From Bradyrhizobium glycinis (GTDB lineage Bacteria > Pseudomonadota > Alphaproteobacteria > Rhizobiales > Xanthobacteraceae), in assembly GCF_016031655.1 (NCBI RefSeq), contig NZ_JACCHQ010000031.1, positions 20,268-84,267 of the forward strand: a stretch of 64,000 bases of DNA. The letters run 5' to 3'. The notes under the pieces were generated by a model, which saw nothing but the letters and a program-made list of their open reading frames with translations, did no database searches and was not told the DNA's origin. A program made the translations under genes and the position numbers. Below, piece after piece: positions 59,444 to 64,000 of this stretch. Each line of letters opens with the position of its first letter. The stretch's first letter is position 1.

Positions 59444-59977
59444 TCAAAACTCGTTGGCGATCTTCGCGAGCATCTCGATCAGGGCTTCGCGGTTGGCCTG
59501 GCCGAGCAAATCGTTCAGCCGGGCCTCGTGCTTGGTGGCGACGAGCTTCTTGGCGCGCGCCAGCACGGCCTTGCCCTTGTCGGTCAAGACAAGGATGTGC
59601 GAGCGGCGATCGTTGGTGGAGCGGATCCGCGCGCAAAGGTCGCGGCTCTCCAAATTGTCGAGCATGGCCACGAAGTTCGGCCTGAGGATGCCGAGCGTGG
59701 AGGCGATCTCGGTCTGGTTACGGCCGGGGTTTTTCTCGACCAGCAGCAGCACCGAGAATTGCGCCGGCGTCAGCTGGAGCGAGGCCATGCAGCGCAAGAA
59801 ATTCTCGAACACCTTGAGCTGCGCACGTTTCAGGACATAGCCCAGCTGCTCGGAAAGCTCGCCGAGCTGGAGGGCCTCCGCCTGCGGCTCGCTGGCGTCC
59901 TTGCGGCCCTTGGCCGCGTCGGCCGGCTTTTCGGCGGACTTTTCAGCGGTCTTTTCAGCGGTCTTGGAAACGGTCAT
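59444..59977 (-). CDS. MarR-family transcriptional regulator
   Basis: This 177-residue protein has a low-complexity N-terminal tail of about 35 residues made of Ala, Glu and Lys (TAEKTAEKSAEKPAD), then a MarR winged helix: LTPAQFSVLLLVEKNPGRNQ, the recognition helix region TLGILRPNFVAMLDNLESR, and the wing DRRSHILVLTDKGKAV. It is divergent from the second Liv-type transporter and probably controls it; regulators of this family often respond to aromatic acids or their CoA esters. The effector is unknown. Confidence 0.9.
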   Translation of the reverse strand: MTVSKTAEKTAEKSAEKPADAAKGRKDASEPQAEALQLGELSEQLGYVLKRAQLKVFENFLRCMASLQLTPAQFSVLLLVEKNPGRNQTEIASTLGILRPNFVAMLDNLESRDLCARIRSTNDRRSHILVLTDKGKAVLARAKKLVATKHEARLNDLLGQANREALIEMLAKIANEF

Positions 59978-60039
59978 CGCCTCGTGCTCGCAATCCCGCT
60001 AAATTTGGAACGGGTCGTTCCCGCCCTTGAAGTTATATT

Positions 60040-60070
60040 CGATAATTGTTATGGACCATACCAAATATCG
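60040..60070. promoter_or_regulatory. operator-like palindrome in the marR-livH divergent region
   Basis: CGATAATTGTTAT and ATACCAAATATCG are 13-bp arms with 11 matches, around GGACC. A TTGAAG (60027-60032) and TATGGA (60050-60055) pair, 17 bp apart, would place the plus-strand promoter over it. Likely MarR site by position. Confidence 0.5.
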
Positions 60071-60149
60071 CATGCGTTTTTCAATGGCTGTGAACGGACC
60101 GTCCACTGCAATCGAGGGGACCGGTCCGGATTAGGGGGAGCGTCCGGTC

Positions 60150-61190
60150 TTGAATACCACCATTATGCTGTTCCTGGTGCAGGACGGCATTACCAATGGC
60201 GCGATCTACGCGCTGCTCGGCCTGGCGCTGGTGCTGGTGTTCGCCGTCACCCGCGTCATCCTTATTCCCCAGGGCGAGTTCGTCACCTATGGCGCATTGA
60301 CCTATGCCTCGCTGGCCGCCGGCCAGATGCCGGGCACGGCAAAGCTGGCGCTCGCGCTCGGCATCGGCGCCTTCGCCTTCGACCTGTTCGAGGCGCGCAA
60401 GGCGCTGCACGGGCGGCTGGTTGTCCGCAGCTTCATCGCCAACGTCGTGTTGCCGGCGATCGTGCTCGCACTGACCTTGTCCCTCGCCGCGCAGAAGCCG
60501 CCGGTCGCGGTCTGCATCGCGCTGTCGCTGGTGATCGTGGCGATGATCGGGCTCTATCTCTACCGCGTTGCCTTCCAGCCGCTGGCGCACACTTCGGTGC
60601 TGGTGCTGCTGATCGCCTCGGTCGGCGTCCACCTCGCGCTACAGGGCCTCGGCCTGTTGTTCTTTGGCGCCGAAGGCCAGCGCGGACCTGCCGTGCTGTC
60701 CGGCGCCTTCACCGCCGGCGCCCTGCGCTTCACCGGCCAGAGCATCACCGTCTATGCCATCACCATCGCCTTCATCGTCGCCCTCTGGCTGTTCTTCGGC
60801 CTGACGCTCTATGGCAAGGTGCTACGCGCGACCGCGGTCAACCGGCTCGGGGCGCGGCTCGCCGGCATCCGCACCACGCTGTCGGGCCAGATCGCCTTCC
60901 TGCTGGCCTCCGTGATCGGCGCGCTCTCCGGCATCCTGATCGTGCCGATCACCACCCTGTACTATGACTCCGGCTTCCTGATCGGGCTGAAGGGCTTCGT
61001 CGCCGCGATCATCGGAGGCCTCGTCAGCTATCCCCTCACCGCCGTCGCAGCGCTGGTGGTCGGCATCGTCGAGGCATTCTCGTCCTTCTACGCCTCCAAC
61101 TACAAGGAGGTGATCGTCTTCATGCTGCTGATCCCCGTGCTGCTGCTGCGCTCGCTCGCCGCGCCCGCGGTCGAGGAAGAGAAGGACTGA
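60150..61190 (+). CDS. second Liv-type ABC permease (LivH type)
   Basis: This 346-residue polytopic protein opens with QDGITNGAIYALLGLALVLVF, a LivH-type start, and has an insert around residues 75-120 that lengthens it by about 50 residues compared with the first LivH. The conserved segment GLKGFVAAIIGGLVSYPLTAV lies near 275. It starts with TTG at 60150, nine bases after GGGGGAG. It forms a channel with the fused LivM part encoded 5 bp downstream. Confidence 0.9.
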   Translation: MNTTIMLFLVQDGITNGAIYALLGLALVLVFAVTRVILIPQGEFVTYGALTYASLAAGQMPGTAKLALALGIGAFAFDLFEARKALHGRLVVRSFIANVVLPAIVLALTLSLAAQKPPVAVCIALSLVIVAMIGLYLYRVAFQPLAHTSVLVLLIASVGVHLALQGLGLLFFGAEGQRGPAVLSGAFTAGALRFTGQSITVYAITIAFIVALWLFFGLTLYGKVLRATAVNRLGARLAGIRTTLSGQIAFLLASVIGALSGILIVPITTLYYDSGFLIGLKGFVAAIIGGLVSYPLTAVAALVVGIVEAFSSFYASNYKEVIVFMLLIPVLLLRSLAAPAVEEEKD

Positions 61191-61195
61191 GCCCG

Positions 61196-62965
61196 ATGCA
61201 GAGCCGGCTTCCCATCCTCGTCTTCGCGCTCCTCATGGCAGCGATCCCGTTCATCCCGGGCGTGCCCCCGTTCTGGATCGTGCTGCTCGACAATATCGGC
61301 CTTGCGGCCCTGGTCGCGATGGGCCTCGTGCTGCTGACCGGCGTCGGCGGCCTCACCTCGTTCGGCCAGGCCGCCTTCGTCGGCTTCGGCGCCTACACCA
61401 CCGCCGTGCTGACGACGGGCTATGGCCTGTCGCCCTGGCTGACGCTGCCGCTGTCGCTCGTGGTCAGTGGCTCGCTCGCGGTGCTGCTCGGGCTGATCAC
61501 CGTGCGCCTCTCGGGGCATTACCTGCCGCTCGGCACGCTGGCCTGGGGGCTCGGGCTGTTCTACCTGTTCAGCAAGCTGGAGTTTCTCGGACGCAACGAC
61601 GGCATCTCGGCGATCCCGCCGCTGTCGATCGGCACGTTCAAGATGCTCTCGCCGGGCTCGATCTATTACGCGATCTGGGTCGCGGTGATCCTCTCAGCCC
61701 TGCTGACGATGAACCTCTTGGACTCCCGCACCGGCCGCGCCATCCGTGCGCTACGCCGCGGGCATGTCGCGGCCGAGGCCTTCGGCGTCCACACGCCGCG
61801 GGCCAAACTGCTGGTGTTCATCCATGCCGCGGTGCTCGCCGGCCTGTCCGGGTGGCTCTATGCCCATCTGCAGCGCGCGGTGAACCCGACCCCGTTCGGC
61901 GCGCATATGGGCATCGAATATCTCTTCATCGCCGTGGTCGGCGGCGCCGGCTATGTCTGGGGCGGCGTCCTGGGCGCGGCAATCGTCGTGATCCTGAAAG
62001 AGGCGCTGCAGAGCTATCTTCCGCTGATCCTGCCCGGCTCCGGCCAGGTCGAGACCATCGTGTTCGGCATCATGCTGGTGGCGCTGCTGCAGCTTGCGCC
62101 CGGCGGCCTCTGGCCCTGGCTGATGTCGTTCCTCCCCGAGCGTACCGATGGCAAGAAGCCGGACACGTCGCTGAAGCTGGAGCATCGCGCCCGCGCGCCC
62201 GCCGAGGCCGGCGTCCTGCTTCAGGTCGAGAAGGCGCGAAAGCAGTTCGGCGGCGTGGTCGCGGTGAACAACGTGTCCTTCGAGGTCCAGGCCCGCGAGA
62301 TCGTCGCGCTGATCGGCCCGAACGGCGCCGGCAAGAGCACGACCTTCAACCTGATCACCGGCGTCCTCTCGGCGACCTCGGGCTCGATCTCGGTGCTCGG
62401 CAAGAAGGTCGACAACGCGCCGCCGCAGGAGATCGTCAAGCTCGGGATCAGCAGGACCTTCCAGCACGTCAAGCTCGTCCCCGACATGACCGTGCTGGAG
62501 AACGTCGCGATCGGCGCACATTTGCGCGGCCATTCCGGACCCGTTTCCTCGATGCTGCGGCTCGACCGCACTGACGAGGCCAAGCTGCTCGCCGAAGCCG
62601 CCCGCCAAATCGAGCGCGTCGGCCTCACCGAGCAGATGCACCAGCTGGCAGGCTCGCTCTCGCTCGGCCAGCAGCGCATCGTCGAGATCGCCCGCGCGCT
62701 CTGCGTCGATCCGATGCTGCTGCTGCTCGACGAGCCGGCCGCCGGCCTGCGCCACATGGAAAAGCAGCGGCTCGCCGCGCTGCTCCGCGAGCTGCGCAAC
62801 GGCGGCATGAGCGTGCTCTTGGTCGAGCACGACATGGGCTTCGTGATGAACCTTGCCGACCGCATCGTGGTGCTCGATTTCGGCACCAAGATCGCGGAAG
62901 GCACGCCGGCGACGATCAAGACCAATCCCGAAGTGATCAAGGCCTATCTCGGAGTGGCGGCATGA
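61196..62965 (+). CDS. LivM permease fused to LivG ATPase
   Basis: This 589-residue protein joins a LivM-type permease (about residues 1-310; GVGGLTSFGQAAFVGFGAY, IRALRRGHVAAEAFGVHTPR) to a LivG-type ATPase (about 340-589). Walker A is GPNGAGKS near 374, the signature LSLGQQRIVEIARAL near 488, and Walker B MLLLLDEPAAGL. The fusion fixes one ATPase to the channel. It overlaps the LivF gene by four bases. Such fusions are known but less common than separate genes. Confidence 0.93.
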   Translation: MQSRLPILVFALLMAAIPFIPGVPPFWIVLLDNIGLAALVAMGLVLLTGVGGLTSFGQAAFVGFGAYTTAVLTTGYGLSPWLTLPLSLVVSGSLAVLLGLITVRLSGHYLPLGTLAWGLGLFYLFSKLEFLGRNDGISAIPPLSIGTFKMLSPGSIYYAIWVAVILSALLTMNLLDSRTGRAIRALRRGHVAAEAFGVHTPRAKLLVFIHAAVLAGLSGWLYAHLQRAVNPTPFGAHMGIEYLFIAVVGGAGYVWGGVLGAAIVVILKEALQSYLPLILPGSGQVETIVFGIMLVALLQLAPGGLWPWLMSFLPERTDGKKPDTSLKLEHRARAPAEAGVLLQVEKARKQFGGVVAVNNVSFEVQAREIVALIGPNGAGKSTTFNLITGVLSATSGSISVLGKKVDNAPPQEIVKLGISRTFQHVKLVPDMTVLENVAIGAHLRGHSGPVSSMLRLDRTDEAKLLAEAARQIERVGLTEQMHQLAGSLSLGQQRIVEIARALCVDPMLLLLDEPAAGLRHMEKQRLAALLRELRNGGMSVLLVEHDMGFVMNLADRIVVLDFGTKIAEGTPATIKTNPEVIKAYLGVAA

Positions 62966-63693
62966 GCACGCTGTTGTCCGTCACCGACGCGCATGTCGCC
63001 TATGGCAAGGTCGAGGCGGTGCGTTCGGTCTCGCTCGAGGTCGGCAGCAACGAGATCGTCACCATCGTCGGCGCCAACGGCGCCGGCAAGACCACGCTGC
63101 TCTCGGCCATCATGGGCATCCTGTCGCTGAAGGGTCGCGTCGCTTTTGCCGGGCAGGATCTCGCCCGGCTCGACATCGAGGACCGCGTCGCGATGGGGCT
63201 TGGTCTCGTTCCCGAGCATCGCGAATTGTTCGTGACCATGAATGTCGAGGACAATCTGGAGCTGGGCGCCTTCCGGATCGAGCGCAGCAAGGCGAAAGCC
63301 TCGATGGAGCGAGTCTATGCGCTGTTTCCGCGGCTGAAGGAGCGGCGCAAGCAGCTCGCCGGCACGCTCTCCGGCGGCGAGCAGCAGATGCTCGCGATGG
63401 GCCGCGCGCTGATGGGCGAGCCGAAGCTCTTGATGCTGGACGAGCCGAGCCTTGGCCTTGCCCCGATCATCGTCGCCGACATCTTCCGCATCGTCACCGA
63501 GCTGCGTGCCGCCGGCGTCTCCGTGCTGCTGGTCGAGCAGAACGCGCAGGCCGCGCTGAAGATCGCGGACCATGCCTATGTCATGGAGCTCGGCGAGTTC
63601 GTGCTCAGCGGTAAGGCCAGCGACATCGCCGCCAACGAGCGGGTCGCGGCCAGCTATCTCGGCTTCCAGCACGAAGGCGCGAGTGCGATTTAG
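62962..63693 (+). CDS. second Liv-type ABC ATP-binding protein (LivF type)
   Basis: This 243-residue ATPase has Walker A GANGAGKT, signature LSGGEQQMLAMGRAL, and Walker B LLMLDEPSLGLAP. Its start overlaps the fusion gene stop as ATGA. It completes the second transporter. No binding-protein gene follows within the window; an insertion sequence begins about 100 bp downstream instead. Confidence 0.92.
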   Translation: MSTLLSVTDAHVAYGKVEAVRSVSLEVGSNEIVTIVGANGAGKTTLLSAIMGILSLKGRVAFAGQDLARLDIEDRVAMGLGLVPEHRELFVTMNVEDNLELGAFRIERSKAKASMERVYALFPRLKERRKQLAGTLSGGEQQMLAMGRALMGEPKLLMLDEPSLGLAPIIVADIFRIVTELRAAGVSVLLVEQNAQAALKIADHAYVMELGEFVLSGKASDIAANERVAASYLGFQHEGASAI

Positions 63694-63698
63694 CTTTC

Positions 63699-63735
63699 TT
63701 ATCCTCCCCTGGAGGGTAGGGGAATCGCATATGGC
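63699..63735. repeat. truncated arm of palindromic repeat family A
   Basis: ATCCTCCCCTGGAGGG matches the left arm of the 34768 copy exactly for 16 bases, followed by a related GGAATCGCATATGGCG segment. The right arm is missing before the transposase gene. Confidence 0.45.
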
Positions 63736-63806
63736 GTTGGTAGTGTATTGCAAAGCGATTTGAACTGGATTCTTTGGGTTTCTCTCGATTGTCGAGGGAG
63801 ACCCAA

Positions 63807-64000
63807 ATGCGCAAACTCAGGCGCCTGCTCCGACCTCTCAAGGATCCACGCGCCGATAACTCGCGGCACGCGCTGGCTGATATCGTCATCATCGCTTTGG
63901 CGGCAACGCTGGCTGGCGCCAAGAGCTGTACCGAGTTCGAATTCTTCGGGAGGGGCCGAGAGGAACTGTTGCGGGAGTTTCTGGAGCTCAAACACGGCAT
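63807..64000 (+). mobile_element. ISAs1-family transposase gene, 5' part, cut by window end
   Basis: The first 64 codons are present. KDPRADNSRHALADIVIIAL, the EFEFFGRG segment and FLELKHG match the N-terminal region of ISAs1-type transposases (pattern DPR...H.L.DI..IAL, then E...FG...FLEL). The catalytic domain lies beyond the window. The left end of the element is probably between 63730 and 63760, but its inverted repeat could not be fixed without the right end. Confidence 0.8.

Overview
The window is GC-rich alphaproteobacterial chromosome, most likely Bradyrhizobium or a close relative in the Nitrobacteraceae. The reasons are a CycM-type membrane-anchored cytochrome c next to kdsB and pheA, a pim-type dicarboxylate operon, many Liv-family transporters, and intergenic palindromic repeats. 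This assignment rests on gene content and memory of the families; no database search was run.

Layout. 0-0.6 kb: the end of an Arg/Gly-rich protein, then a cold-shock gene with a long leader. 0.6-13.6 kb: a nearly complete Tad/Flp pilus locus (two TadE/TadG pseudopilins, an orphan CpaC-N-domain protein, Flp pilin, CpaA-F, TadB, TadC, TadD-like lipoprotein), interrupted by a fatty-acid hydroxylase. Several leaders carry TTAA-N7-TTAA-like CtrA motifs. 13.7-17.8 kb: a metallophosphoesterase, then an M17 aminopeptidase overlapping an SH3-NlpC/P60 hydrolase. 18.0-25.7 kb: a Yej-type peptide ABC importer with two different binding proteins. 26-34.6 kb: cycM, kdsB-pheA, an LLM flavin oxidoreductase and metF-metH. 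35-41.3 kb: a GST, an ArsR regulator divergent from a threonine/serine dehydratase, a DUF6636-like protein, a GNAT enzyme, glpK and an SDR enzyme, with large palindromic repeats between them.

41.4-57.9 kb is the most coherent unit. A minus-strand pim-type operon (hydratase/dehydrogenase fusion, CoA ligase, two acyl-CoA dehydrogenases) faces an IclR regulator across a perfect operator-like palindrome. The IclR gene is followed by livGFHM and by four tandem paralogous periplasmic binding proteins. Each binding-protein gene ends in its own hairpin terminator, and at three junctions the terminator runs straight into a candidate promoter for the next paralog. I infer that this array imports dicarboxylates or fatty acids for the pim enzymes rather than branched-chain amino acids.

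58-64 kb: a glycerate-kinase-type enzyme, then a MarR regulator divergent from a second Liv-type transporter (LivH, a LivM-LivG fusion, LivF) across a 13-bp imperfect palindrome. This transporter has no adjacent binding protein. The window ends inside an ISAs1-family transposase gene.
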